From: Defluviibacillus sp043739385
Lineage (GTDB): Bacteria; Pseudomonadota; Gammaproteobacteria; Burkholderiales; Burkholderiaceae_C
Reading direction: 5' to 3'
NCBI GenBank assembly: GCA_043739385.1
Contig: JAYUED010000050.1
Coordinates: 58,806 to 122,805, forward strand
DNA: 64,000 bases
The notes under the pieces were generated by a model that searched no databases, was not told the DNA's origin, and saw only the letters and a program-made list of their open reading frames with translations. Made by a program: the position numbers and the translations under genes. Below are positions 7,903 to 16,695 of this stretch, in pieces (within the stretch, counting starts at the first letter, position 1; each line of letters opens with the position of its first letter).

Positions 7903-9492
7903 ATGCAGGGGGGCCGGCAGCCGGGAGCCCTGTCGCTAACGGATGCCACCATGCCTGCATTGTTGAGTGTTGAGAATATTTCCAAAATCTACCCGGGCGT
8001 CAAGGCGTTACAGGACGTGTCTTTCACTGTCGAGGTAGGGACTGTTCATGGCGTCATGGGTGAGAACGGTGCCGGCAAATCGACCCTGATGCAGGTCATC
8101 GCCGGTGCCCACCAGCCCACGTCCGGGAGATTGATTTTCAATGGTCTGCCACTGCATCTGTCCAGTACAAGGGATGCTGCGCGGCAGGGAATTGCCATCG
8201 TTTTTCAGGAGCTGATGCTCGCCCCGAACATGACCATTGCAGAGAATATTTTTCTCGGCATGGAGCCCCGAGCGCTCGGGGTATTCGTGGGTCGACGGGA
8301 GATGTTTGCACGGACAACGGCCGTCATGGAGCAGCTCGGCATTGCGCTGGACCCGGACACACTCCTTCGGGATCTGACCCTCGCGCAGCAGCAACTCATT
8401 GAGATCTGCAAGGCGCTGATCCACGAGCCGCGCCTACTCATACTTGACGAGCCCACGTCCAGTTTGTCGGAGACTGACGCTTTGGCGTTATTCAAAGTGG
8501 TGCATGGGTTGCGTGTCCGGGGCGTTACAACGCTCTACATCTCGCATCGCATGCGAGAGGTGTTTGACAACTGCGACACCATCACCGTATTGCGCGACGG
8601 CGTGCATGTCCGCACGACCCGACTGGCTGATACATCGCCCGAGGAAGTGGTTCGGCTCATGGTGGGCCGTGACCTTGGCGAAGTGCAACGTATCAAACCG
8701 AAAAATGTGGGCCAGCCTGTTGTGCTTTCTGTCCACGGCTTGAGCGACGGAAAACGCTATCACGACGTATCTTTTGAACTTCGACGCGGTGAGATCGTCG
8801 GTCTCGCCGGGCTCATGGGTGCGGGGCGGTCTGAGGTCGCAATGGGTATCTTCGGCGCACCGCCTGCAGTGACAGGGACTATCGAGTTGGAAGGAAAATC
8901 GGTCAGTATCAGAAAACCTCGCGATGCGATGGCGTTGGGAATCGGGCTGGTTCCGGAAGACCGCAAAGACCAAGGCCTCGTCCTTGGTATGGCTGTTGGT
9001 AGCAATCTGTCCCTCGCTTCATTAGGTCTGGGGAGGGTATCGACTCTGGGATTCATCAAATCCGAAGAAGAGTCCGAAATGATCGATAGTTACGTAGAAC
9101 GTTTACGGATCAAGACGCCAACTGTCGAACAAATGGTCGGCCTGCTGAGTGGTGGCAACCAGCAAAAAGTGGTTCTGGCGAAATGGCTTGCGTCCAAACC
9201 TCGTGTCTTGGTTGTCGATGAACCAACGCGCGGAGTTGACGTCGGAACGAAAGCTGAAATCTACGCTCTCATGCGTGAGTTGGCCCAGAGCGGCCTCGCA
9301 ATTCTGGTGATCTCCAGCGATTTGCCCGAGATACTCACCATTTCAGACCGCATCCTCGTGATGCGTGCCGGTCGACTCGCAGGAGAACTCAGTTTTGAGG
9401 ATGCCTCCGAGGAGCGCATTATGGCGCTCGCCGCGCTTGAGCACGTCGATCTGTCTCCCCTTAAAGTCACGTCATCAGGTGATCTTACATAA
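7903..9492 (+). CDS. CUT2 sugar ABC transporter ATP-binding protein (RbsA-like)
   Basis: A 529-residue double-NBD ATPase. The first NBD has Walker A GENGAGKST, a degenerate signature LTLAQQQLIE and Walker B LLILDEPTSS. The second NBD has the degenerate P-loop GLMGAGRSE, a canonical signature LSGGNQQKVVLAKWL and VLVVDEPTRGVDVG. This asymmetry is normal in RbsA/MglA/XylG proteins. The ATG at 7903 is 6 bases after the binding-protein stop; an ATG at 7951 (MPALLSVENI) would give the usual family N-terminus and is the better start on homology, but neither has a strong ribosome site. It is the last gene of operon 1. Confidence 0.88.
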   Translation: MQGGRQPGALSLTDATMPALLSVENISKIYPGVKALQDVSFTVEVGTVHGVMGENGAGKSTLMQVIAGAHQPTSGRLIFNGLPLHLSSTRDAARQGIAIVFQELMLAPNMTIAENIFLGMEPRALGVFVGRREMFARTTAVMEQLGIALDPDTLLRDLTLAQQQLIEICKALIHEPRLLILDEPTSSLSETDALALFKVVHGLRVRGVTTLYISHRMREVFDNCDTITVLRDGVHVRTTRLADTSPEEVVRLMVGRDLGEVQRIKPKNVGQPVVLSVHGLSDGKRYHDVSFELRRGEIVGLAGLMGAGRSEVAMGIFGAPPAVTGTIELEGKSVSIRKPRDAMALGIGLVPEDRKDQGLVLGMAVGSNLSLASLGLGRVSTLGFIKSEEESEMIDSYVERLRIKTPTVEQMVGLLSGGNQQKVVLAKWLASKPRVLVVDEPTRGVDVGTKAEIYALMRELAQSGLAILVISSDLPEILTISDRILVMRAGRLAGELSFEDASEERIMALAALEHVDLSPLKVTSSGDLT

Positions 9493-9730
9493 GATTTATA
9501 AGGTGGTCTCAAGCGCGAAACAATGTGCCTAGGTACGTTGCTCGGCACCGCTGCATCACTGACAAGTTGGTGCTGAAAGCGCCAACAGACACCTAGAAAG
9601 ATGTGCTGGTCGCACCATTGAAGTGGTCAAAGTTGATTTGATCTGGGCTTCCCAGTAACGATCATTCGTGGCGGCGGGGCGGTAGTCTGCTATTTGGCAG
9701 ATTTAACCGCGAAGCCAGAACCTGTTCATT

Positions 9731-9838
9731 TCAAAAACATCGCAAAAAATAGCTCCCCAAGTCTGCTCGTGTTGCCCGCTGAAAGGTGATTGCTACGGCT
9801 GCAAAGATGCGTGGGTAGCTCAGGCTGGTGTTTTTCAT
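9731..9838 (-). pseudogene. Truncated lysR 5' remnant
   Basis: On the minus strand, an ATG at 9838 opens 35 codons ending in TGA at 9731. The N-terminus MKNTSLSYPRIFAAVA matches the intact lysR start MKNTTLRQLRIFEAVA at 11 of 16 residues, and similarity fades after about residue 17. Together with the conserved upstream palindrome and promoter, this is best read as the degraded beginning of a second lysR gene that once diverged from operon 2. Confidence 0.7.
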
Positions 9839-10065
9839 AGAAAAAATTACAGGGTTTAACCCGGAATTCTCGTCTTCAATGGTTGGAAAAATCGGCGCCC
9901 TGTTCCAGGGGCTGGTGGGAGTTTCCCTTAGCTGAACAGCTGTATTTCAGGCCTTACAGGCATCGGGTATGGAGCCATGTCTCAGTATCCTCAATGCATA
10001 AGAAAAACTTTGCTGAATCATCAATAAGCATTGGTTGTGAATATGTACACCCATGCCTAGACTTG
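9779..10065. repeat. Copy B of duplicated lysR-5'/promoter segment
   Basis: This is the diverged copy of 4790-5080, in the same orientation. The 20 bases ACAGGGTTTAACCCGGAATT at 9849-9868 are identical to copy A. ATATGTACACCC (10041-10052) and CCTAGACTTG (10056-10065) are also identical. Between these blocks there are many substitutions but almost no length change. Confidence 0.85.
10035..10063 (+). promoter_or_regulatory. Candidate sigma-70 promoter of sugar operon 2
   Basis: TTGTGA, a 17-base spacer and TAGACT match the operon 1 promoter in spacing and -10 sequence. Initiation near 10070 would exclude the upstream in-frame ATG at 10053 and supports translation from 10116. Confidence 0.55.
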
Positions 10066-10115
10066 TACTCATTGCAACCCCATCCACCCACCCCGTCTAC
10101 CTACAGCCAGCTCAC

Positions 10116-12218
10116 ATGCCTAACACCACTACCACTCCTTTTCCTATCTGGAGCGATGCCCATGCTGCCACGCTTGATGCGTCCGGCTTGCTACTGTACC
10201 GCTCCAATCTGTTGGGTTCCGACCTGCGTATTACCAACTACGGCGGTGGAAATACCTCCGCCAAGCTAGTGCAAAAAGACCTGCTGACTGGCCAGGATGC
10301 CACCGTGCTGTGGGTCAAGGGCTCGGGCGGTGACGTGGGCTCAATGAAGCTCGACGGCTTTAGCACCCTCTACTTGGACAAGCTGAATGCGCTGCAAAAG
10401 CTGTACCGTGGCTCGAACTTTGAAGACGAAATGGTGGCCTACTTACCGCACTGCACCTTCAATCTGAACACACGCGCCGCCAGCATCGATACGCCCCTGC
10501 ACGCCTACCTGCCCTTCGCCCATGTGGATCACATGCACCCGGACGCAGTGATTGCGATTGCCGCCATGGCTAACAGCGAAGCGCTGACGGTCAAAATTTT
10601 TGAAGGCACGGTCGGTTGGTTGCCATGGCGCAAGCCTGGCTTCGAGTTGGGTCTGATGTTGCAACGCTACCAAGCCGCTCATCCTGAGCAGCGTGGTGTG
10701 GTGCTTGCCGGTCACGGCCTGATTACTTGGGGTGACACGGCCAAGAGCTGCTATGAAAACACCGTGGGCGTGATCGCTCATTCGCAAAACTGGTTGGGCC
10801 GCGAGAGCCTTGCCCGTAAGGCCGTGGCCTTTGGTGGTGTGGCGCAGAAGTCCCTGAGCACACAAGCGCAAGATGCCACCCTGGCCCGCGTGCTGCCGGT
10901 GCTGCGTGGCTTGGCTTCCAAGAGCGGCCACAAGCTGCTGCATGTAGACCGTCAACCTGCCGTGATGGAGTTTGTCAACAGCGTGCAGCTGGCACCACTG
11001 GCGGCCATGGGCACGTCTTGCCCTGATCACTTTTTGCGCACCAAAATTCGCCCACTGATTCTGGAAGCCGCTGTCTACAACCTGGAAGGCGCCGCCCTAA
11101 CCGCTGTACTGGAAGAAAAACTAGTCGTCTACCGCGCCGACTACGCCGCCTACTACGACCGCTGCAAGCGCGCCGATAGCCCAGCCCTGCGCGATGCCAA
11201 CCCAGTGATCATCCTGCTCCCTGGCATTGGCATGGTATCGATTGCCAAGGACAAGGCTACGGCGCGAATTGCTGGTGAGTTCTACGTCAACGCCATCAAC
11301 GTGATGCGTGGTGCCAACGCTATCGACGCCTATGTCGGCCTGCCCGAGCAGGAAGCTTTTGACATCGAATACTGGTTGCTCGAAGAAGCTAAGCTGCAGC
11401 GTATGCCCAAAGCCAAGCCGCTGGTTGGCAAGGTGGCCTTAGTGACCGGTGCTGCAGGCGGAATTGGTCGGGCCATTGTCGAGAGACTCTTGATTGAAGG
11501 TGCCTGCGTGGCGCTGCTGGACATTGACGTCGAGGGGCTGGACAGCACTCGTGCTGAATTTTCCAAGCGCTTCGGTAAGGACGTGGTGCGCAGCATGGTG
11601 TGCGACGTGACTTCGGAAGATTCCGTCATCGGCGCCTATGTGGAGGCCACGCTGGAGTTTGGCGGGGTGGATATTTTGGTGTCCAACGCCGGCATCGCCT
11701 CGGCTGCACTGATTGAAGACACCAGCCTGGCGCTGTGGATGCGCAACCAGAATATTCTGGCCACCGGCTACTTCCTGGTGGGCCGAGAAGCCTTCCGTCT
11801 GATGAAGGCGCAAGCGATTGGCGGCGCCATGGTGTATATCGCCAGCAAAAATGGCATGGTTGCCAGCGCTCAAGCCATCGCCTACTGCGCAGCCAAGGCG
11901 GCAGAGATCCAGATGTCGCGCAGCTTTGCTTTGGAAGGCGCACCGCTGGGCATTCGCTCCAACGTGGTCAATCCCGATGCCGTCATTCGTGGCAGCAAGA
12001 TTTGGACGGGTACCTGGAGCCAAGACCGCGCTGCCGCCAACAAGGTTAGCGAGGCAGAACTGGAGGCTTTTTACCGCGACCGCTCCATGTTGAAGCGTAG
12101 CGTCTTCCCTGAAGACATTGCCGAAGCTACCTACTTCTTGGCAAGCGATCTGGCCTCCAAATCTACGGGCAACATCATTAATGTGGATGCGGGCAATCTA
12201 GCTGCTTTCCCACGCTGA
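10116..12218 (+). CDS. Bifunctional class II aldolase / short-chain dehydrogenase (rhamnulose-1-P aldolase-SDR type)
   Basis: A 700-residue fusion. Residues 1-400 are a class II (zinc) aldolase/epimerase domain with the metal-binding cluster HVDHMHPD near residue 140. Residues 435-700 are a short-chain dehydrogenase with VTGAAGGIG, SNAGIAS and the YCAAK catalytic pair. Proteins of this architecture and length are annotated as rhamnulose-1-phosphate aldolase/alcohol dehydrogenase; in characterised rhamnose pathways the SDR part processes lactaldehyde. Here no rhamnose isomerase or mutarotase is adjacent, so the ketose-1-phosphate may derive from another deoxyhexose or a polyol. Products would be DHAP plus a short aldehyde. 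I chose the ATG at 10116 because the ATG at 10053 lies inside the -10 region. It is the first gene of a six-gene operon. Confidence 0.85.
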   Translation: MPNTTTTPFPIWSDAHAATLDASGLLLYRSNLLGSDLRITNYGGGNTSAKLVQKDLLTGQDATVLWVKGSGGDVGSMKLDGFSTLYLDKLNALQKLYRGSNFEDEMVAYLPHCTFNLNTRAASIDTPLHAYLPFAHVDHMHPDAVIAIAAMANSEALTVKIFEGTVGWLPWRKPGFELGLMLQRYQAAHPEQRGVVLAGHGLITWGDTAKSCYENTVGVIAHSQNWLGRESLARKAVAFGGVAQKSLSTQAQDATLARVLPVLRGLASKSGHKLLHVDRQPAVMEFVNSVQLAPLAAMGTSCPDHFLRTKIRPLILEAAVYNLEGAALTAVLEEKLVVYRADYAAYYDRCKRADSPALRDANPVIILLPGIGMVSIAKDKATARIAGEFYVNAINVMRGANAIDAYVGLPEQEAFDIEYWLLEEAKLQRMPKAKPLVGKVALVTGAAGGIGRAIVERLLIEGACVALLDIDVEGLDSTRAEFSKRFGKDVVRSMVCDVTSEDSVIGAYVEATLEFGGVDILVSNAGIASAALIEDTSLALWMRNQNILATGYFLVGREAFRLMKAQAIGGAMVYIASKNGMVASAQAIAYCAAKAAEIQMSRSFALEGAPLGIRSNVVNPDAVIRGSKIWTGTWSQDRAAANKVSEAELEAFYRDRSMLKRSVFPEDIAEATYFLASDLASKSTGNIINVDAGNLAAFPR

Positions 12219-12248
12219 TCTTGACTCCTAGATCAACAGTAATTGATC

Positions 12249-13760
12249 ATGACTGATGTTCTGGCAGCAATGACTGTACCTAGTTCCTTGCTGCTGGAAG
12301 CCTGTGGTGTGAGCAAGGCTTTTTCGGGAGTCTTTGCCGTCAGTGACGGCGGCATTGAACTGCGTACCGGACGGGTACACGCGCTTTGCGGCGGTAATGG
12401 GGCTGGTAAGTCAACCTTTTTGAATGTGCTTACCGGGCAACTTCGGCGCGATGGCGGCAGCATCATTTGCCAAGGTCAAGTGGTTGATTTCCATAACCCT
12501 GCACAAGCACTTGCAGCGGGTATTGCCATCATTACCCAGGAACTCAGCCCTGTGTTGGACATGACGGTTGCCGAAAACCTTTACCTCGGGCGTGAGCCGA
12601 TGCGTCTAGGTGGTTTGGTGGTTGATCACGCAAAATTAATCAACGATAGCGCCCAACTGCTGGCCAAGCTGGGTTTTGAGATCGACCCCAAAGCCCGCAT
12701 GCGCACGCTGAGTCTAGCCAAACGCCAGTTGGTGGAAATTGCCAAAGCCATCAGCCGTGACAGCCAGATTTTGATCATGGACGAGCCCACCTCGGCCATT
12801 GGTGAAGCAGAAACCGTGGTGCTGTTCCGTGCGATTCGGCGGCTCACCGCCAGTGGCGTGGGTGTGATTTATGTATCGCACCGGTTCAGTGAGATTTTCA
12901 GCATTGCTGACGACTACACCGTTTTCCGCGACGGTAAGCGGATTGCCACTGGTTTGATTACCGATATCAACCGTGAACGACTGATAGAGCTGATAGTGGG
13001 TCGCACCGTCACTCGTGCTACCCGCCCTGTACCAAGTATTCGCCCCACCATGTTAGAGGCCAAGGGCTTCAATCGGAATGGGGTGTTTACCGATATCAAC
13101 CTGCGCGTCGGGCGTGGCGAAATACTTGGTATCTACGGTCTGGCGGGTGCTGGACGAACTGAGTTTGTCAACGCCGTATACGGACTGGATCCAAAAGACA
13201 GCGGCTCGTTGCATATTGACGGCGTAGCCGCTCCAGTGCATTCGCCTAAAGATGCCATCCGCCGCGGTATTGCGCTGGTCACCGAAGACCGTAAAGACAG
13301 TGGCGTAGTGGGCGTGCGACCAGTCCGCGAGAACATCACACTTTCGTCGCTGCCAAGTTGGTCGATTGGCTGGATAGTGTCTGACACCAAGGAAAACGCG
13401 GCGGTGCAAAAGATGGTAGCGCGCTTCAATATCCGCTTAGCTACGCCCGAAATTGATGTGCAAAAGCTCAGCGGCGGCAACCAGCAAAAGGTGGTGTTGG
13501 CGCGTTGCCTTCTCAATGACCCGCGCATTTTGCTTTGCGATGAACCCACGCGCGGTATCGACGAAGGTACCAAGCAGCACATCTACCAATTTTTGACAGA
13601 TTTTGTGGCGCAAGACAAATGCGCCATTGTGGTGTCGTCGGAGCTGGATGAGGTACTGCAGGTTAGCGACCGCATCGCCGTATTCCGGCGCGGCAAGCTG
13701 GTTGGCATGCTGGACCGTAATGATGCCACTCACGAATCTCTGACCCATATGGCCTCCTAA
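12249..13760 (+). CDS. CUT2 sugar ABC transporter ATP-binding protein, operon 2
   Basis: A 503-residue double-NBD ATPase. NBD1 has GGNGAGKST, the degenerate signature LSLAKRQLVE and ILIMDEPTSA. NBD2 has GLAGAGRTE, LSGGNQQKVVLARCL and ILLCDEPTRGIDEG. It pairs with the permease 16 bases downstream and the binding protein after that. I chose the ATG at 12249; a TTG two codons earlier is less likely. Sequence differs markedly from the operon 1 ATPase, so the two importers probably carry different substrates. Confidence 0.88.
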   Translation: MTDVLAAMTVPSSLLLEACGVSKAFSGVFAVSDGGIELRTGRVHALCGGNGAGKSTFLNVLTGQLRRDGGSIICQGQVVDFHNPAQALAAGIAIITQELSPVLDMTVAENLYLGREPMRLGGLVVDHAKLINDSAQLLAKLGFEIDPKARMRTLSLAKRQLVEIAKAISRDSQILIMDEPTSAIGEAETVVLFRAIRRLTASGVGVIYVSHRFSEIFSIADDYTVFRDGKRIATGLITDINRERLIELIVGRTVTRATRPVPSIRPTMLEAKGFNRNGVFTDINLRVGRGEILGIYGLAGAGRTEFVNAVYGLDPKDSGSLHIDGVAAPVHSPKDAIRRGIALVTEDRKDSGVVGVRPVRENITLSSLPSWSIGWIVSDTKENAAVQKMVARFNIRLATPEIDVQKLSGGNQQKVVLARCLLNDPRILLCDEPTRGIDEGTKQHIYQFLTDFVAQDKCAIVVSSELDEVLQVSDRIAVFRRGKLVGMLDRNDATHESLTHMAS

Positions 13761-13776
13761 CCCGATTATTTGCTTC

Positions 13777-14787
13777 ATGACCACCCCTGACACTTCAACA
13801 ACCACTGGCGCACTCTCGACCATTGGTGCAGCTCCGGCTAGTCCCAAGTCTTTATTGCATCTCATGTCGCGCTACGGCATCGTGGTGGCATTTTTTGCTA
13901 TTTGTATCGTGCTATCGGTGATGAACGAGTACTTTCTCACTGTTGGTAACTTGTCTAATATCCTGTTGCAGACCTCCATCAATGGCATTTTGGCCATCGG
14001 CATGACTTTTGTGATTTTGGCGGGTGGTATTGATTTGTCGGTGGGCTCTGTGTTGGCCTTGGCAGGCATGGTCAGCGCAGGCTTAGTAACTGGTGACACT
14101 GCGCACGGTGCCTGGGTCGGCGTGCTGGGCGGCGTGCTAGCCGGTGTGCTGTGCGGGGCCATTAATGGCGGCATCACCACCGGGCTGCAAGTGCCGTCGT
14201 TTGTTGTGACGTTAGCGATGATGAGCGCTGCACGCGGCGGCGCCCAAATCTGGAACGACGGCGGGCCGATCTCTCAGCTCAGTGCTGACTTTTTGTTTCT
14301 GGGTGAAGGTCGAATCTACGGTGTACCGGTGCCAGTGCTGATCTTCTTTGCATTGTTCATCGTAGGCTGGGTGATCTTGCGACATACCCGCTTTGGCCGT
14401 TATGTGTATGCGGTTGGTGGTAACGAAAAGAGCGCTAAAACCAGTGGCATCAGCACCCGAACCGTACTGATGGGGGTTTACGCCCTGTGCGGTCTTTGCG
14501 CTGGTTTAGCTGGGGCTGTGCTCACGGCCCGTACTACCTCCGCGTTGACGCAATCTGGCACTGGCTACGAGTTGGATGCTATCGCGGCAGTGGTTATAGG
14601 TGGCACCAGCCTATCTGGCGGTGTCGGCGGACTCACTGGAACGTTATTTGGTGCGCTGATTATTGCTGTCATCAACAACGGTTTAGACCTGATGGGAGTG
14701 TCTTCTTACTACCAGCAGGTTATCAAGGGCATCGTCATTGTGGCTGCTGTTTTGCTCGACACCTTGTCGCGAAAAACCAGCCGCTAA
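13777..14787 (+). CDS. CUT2 sugar ABC transporter permease, operon 2
   Basis: A 336-residue membrane protein with an extended, Thr/Ser-rich cytoplasmic N-terminus of about 25 residues before the first transmembrane segment. The signatures VILAGGIDLSVGSVLALAG near residue 80 and AAVVIGGTSLSGGVGG near residue 270 are those of the RbsC family. It forms the pore of the second sugar importer. Confidence 0.88.
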   Translation: MTTPDTSTTTGALSTIGAAPASPKSLLHLMSRYGIVVAFFAICIVLSVMNEYFLTVGNLSNILLQTSINGILAIGMTFVILAGGIDLSVGSVLALAGMVSAGLVTGDTAHGAWVGVLGGVLAGVLCGAINGGITTGLQVPSFVVTLAMMSAARGGAQIWNDGGPISQLSADFLFLGEGRIYGVPVPVLIFFALFIVGWVILRHTRFGRYVYAVGGNEKSAKTSGISTRTVLMGVYALCGLCAGLAGAVLTARTTSALTQSGTGYELDAIAAVVIGGTSLSGGVGGLTGTLFGALIIAVINNGLDLMGVSSYYQQVIKGIVIVAAVLLDTLSRKTSR

Positions 14788-14830
14788 AACGGGCAAGTTA
14801 GTTATTTTCACAACAATTTTAGGAGATGAA

Positions 14831-15829
14831 ATGAACAAAAGAAACCTACTTTGGAGCGCGCTGGTTGCGGCGAGCGTACTCTGCGCCGGCAGTAGCATGG
14901 CGCAAGAGGCTAAAAAATCGTACAAAATTGGGGCTGCAGTTTATGGCCTGAAAAACGAATACGCGCAACTCTGGGTTGATGCTCTAAAAGAGCATCCTGC
15001 CGTTAAAAGCGGGCTGGTCAAACTTACTGTTTTTGACGGACGCTACGACCATCTGACACAGTCTGGCCAGTTCGATAACATGATCACCCAAAAATTTGAT
15101 GCTGCAATCTACGTCCCCATCGACTCGATAGCCGGTGGTAATGTGGTTAAAAAAGCGACGGTTGCAGGCTTACCTGTGGTGGGTTCCAATGGCCCTGTGA
15201 AAAGCACTGAGTTGGTGTCTTTTGTAGGCTCCAATGACGTACTGGGCGGCGAAATGGAGGCGGATGCCGTCATCAAAGCCATGGGCGGCAAAGGTAATGT
15301 GGTGGTGTTTGAAGGCCCGGTCGGCCAGCTCGGAGCCGTGATGCGTGGCGAGGGCATCAAAAAAGCCCTTGACCGGAATCCCAATATCAAGGTGATCGAG
15401 AAGAAAACGGCTAACTGGTCGCGGGCTGAGGCCTTAACCCTGATGCAGAACTGGATTACCGCTCACCCCGGACAAATCAATGGGGTTATCGCGCAAAACG
15501 ATGAAATGGGTTTGGGTGCGATTGCCGCTATGAAGGCTGCCGGGTTGGACATCAAGAAAATTCCGGTCGCGGGCATTGATGGCGTGTCTGACGCGATACG
15601 CTCTGTGGCTGCCGGTGAAATGATCCTGAGCATCCGCCAAGATGCCAAAACTCAGGCTCAAGGTGCCATGGATGTAGCACTACGCCGTGTTATTGGCCCC
15701 AGCTACAAGCCGATGTCCACGATCTGGTCTCAGTATCCACAAATGCCTTGGGGCGACGGTACCAACACGCTGTATGACGTGCCATGGACATCGGTCACTA
15801 TCGACAACGCCAAGCAATTTACCAAATAA
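14831..15829 (+). CDS. Periplasmic sugar-binding protein, operon 2
   Basis: A 332-residue precursor with a clear signal peptide (LLWSALVAASVLCAGSSMAQ, cleavage near residue 23). The mature domain is of the peripla_BP_4 sugar-binding type, with IYVPIDSIAGGNVVKKA near residue 95, SFVGSNDVLGGE near residue 135 and IAQNDEMGLGAIAAM near residue 220. AGGAGA lies 6 bases before the ATG at 14831. It belongs with the ATPase and permease just upstream; the ligand cannot be named from sequence. Confidence 0.87.
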   Translation: MNKRNLLWSALVAASVLCAGSSMAQEAKKSYKIGAAVYGLKNEYAQLWVDALKEHPAVKSGLVKLTVFDGRYDHLTQSGQFDNMITQKFDAAIYVPIDSIAGGNVVKKATVAGLPVVGSNGPVKSTELVSFVGSNDVLGGEMEADAVIKAMGGKGNVVVFEGPVGQLGAVMRGEGIKKALDRNPNIKVIEKKTANWSRAEALTLMQNWITAHPGQINGVIAQNDEMGLGAIAAMKAAGLDIKKIPVAGIDGVSDAIRSVAAGEMILSIRQDAKTQAQGAMDVALRRVIGPSYKPMSTIWSQYPQMPWGDGTNTLYDVPWTSVTIDNAKQFTK

Positions 15830-15888
15830 CGCAACGCACTACGGGACGCAGGTAAGCTTGCGCCTCCGTAGTGAAAGAGGAAGCTACG

Positions 15889-16650
15889 ATGTCGAACTCT
15901 GCATTTGATTCAGTCTATGACCTGAGCGGCCAAGTTGCCTTGGTCACTGGGGCCGCTGGCGGCATTGGCATGGCCATTGCTGGCCTGTTTGCTGCACGCG
16001 GTTGCCGCTTGGTGCTAACCGACCGCAGTGCAACACTTCACGGCTTCACTGCTAGTCTGGGTGCCCAGCACATCGCACTTACAGGCGATGTCAGTAACGA
16101 AGTGTCCGTGCAGAGCGTTGTGGCCGAGGCGCTGGCTCAGACCGGCCGGATTGACATTTTGATCAACAACGCGGGTATTGGCATGCTAGCCCCAGCCGAG
16201 GATATGCCCTCCGAGATGTGGGACACGACCATGGCGGTGAATTTGCGCGGTACGTTCCTGTTCTCTCGCGAAGTTGGTCGACACATGATTTCTCGCCGTT
16301 ACGGCCGAGTTATCAATATGGCATCCCAGGCTGCTACTGTGGCTCTTGACGGTCACTTGGCCTACTGCGCCAGTAAAGCTGCGTTGCTGGCCGTAACTCG
16401 ATCGTTGGCGATGGAGTGGGGCCCATATGGAGTTACAGCTAATGCGATTTCACCAACTGTGGTGGAAACCGAGTTGGCCCGCGTCCATTGGGCTGGTGAA
16501 GTCGGGGCTGCCTTCAAGCGGAAAATCCCCACTGGGCGCTTTGCCTTACCGGAAGAAATTGCCCACACCGCACTGTTCTTGGCTAGCGGCGCAGCGGCCA
16601 TGGTGAACGGTGCCAATCTGGCTGTGGATGGTGGCTACACCGCTATTTAA
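15889..16650 (+). CDS. SDR-family dehydrogenase, probable polyol/sugar dehydrogenase
   Basis: A 253-residue classical SDR: VTGAAGGIG near residue 20, INNAGIG near residue 93, a catalytic Ser in NMASQAA, YCASK near residue 160 and the C-terminal VNGANLAVDGGY found in secondary-alcohol dehydrogenases. In this operon it most likely oxidises an imported sugar alcohol to the ketose that the next gene's kinase phosphorylates (inference from order). GAAAGAGGAAG precedes the ATG at 15889. It is not closely similar to the ribitol-dehydrogenase-like SDR of operon 1. Confidence 0.78.
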   Translation: MSNSAFDSVYDLSGQVALVTGAAGGIGMAIAGLFAARGCRLVLTDRSATLHGFTASLGAQHIALTGDVSNEVSVQSVVAEALAQTGRIDILINNAGIGMLAPAEDMPSEMWDTTMAVNLRGTFLFSREVGRHMISRRYGRVINMASQAATVALDGHLAYCASKAALLAVTRSLAMEWGPYGVTANAISPTVVETELARVHWAGEVGAAFKRKIPTGRFALPEEIAHTALFLASGAAAMVNGANLAVDGGYTAI

Positions 16651-16695
16651 GGCTGTTGCTTTGTCATATTTGACCTTTAGTTCTCACTTAGATCG

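Larger units (their letters stand above)
9493..10115. other. Intergenic region with lysR remnant and second promoter copy
   Basis: This 623-base stretch between the two sugar operons contains no intact gene. Its right half (9779-10065) is the diverged second copy of the lysR promoter segment. Its left part (9493-9730) shows no similarity I can recognise to the rest of the window; it may be old junction DNA. No transposase or terminal inverted repeats are visible. Confidence 0.6.

Noticed and set aside
9493..9730. Possible transposase or IS remnant between the sugar operons
   Set aside because: No recognisable transposase peptide, terminal inverted repeats or target duplications could be seen by eye.
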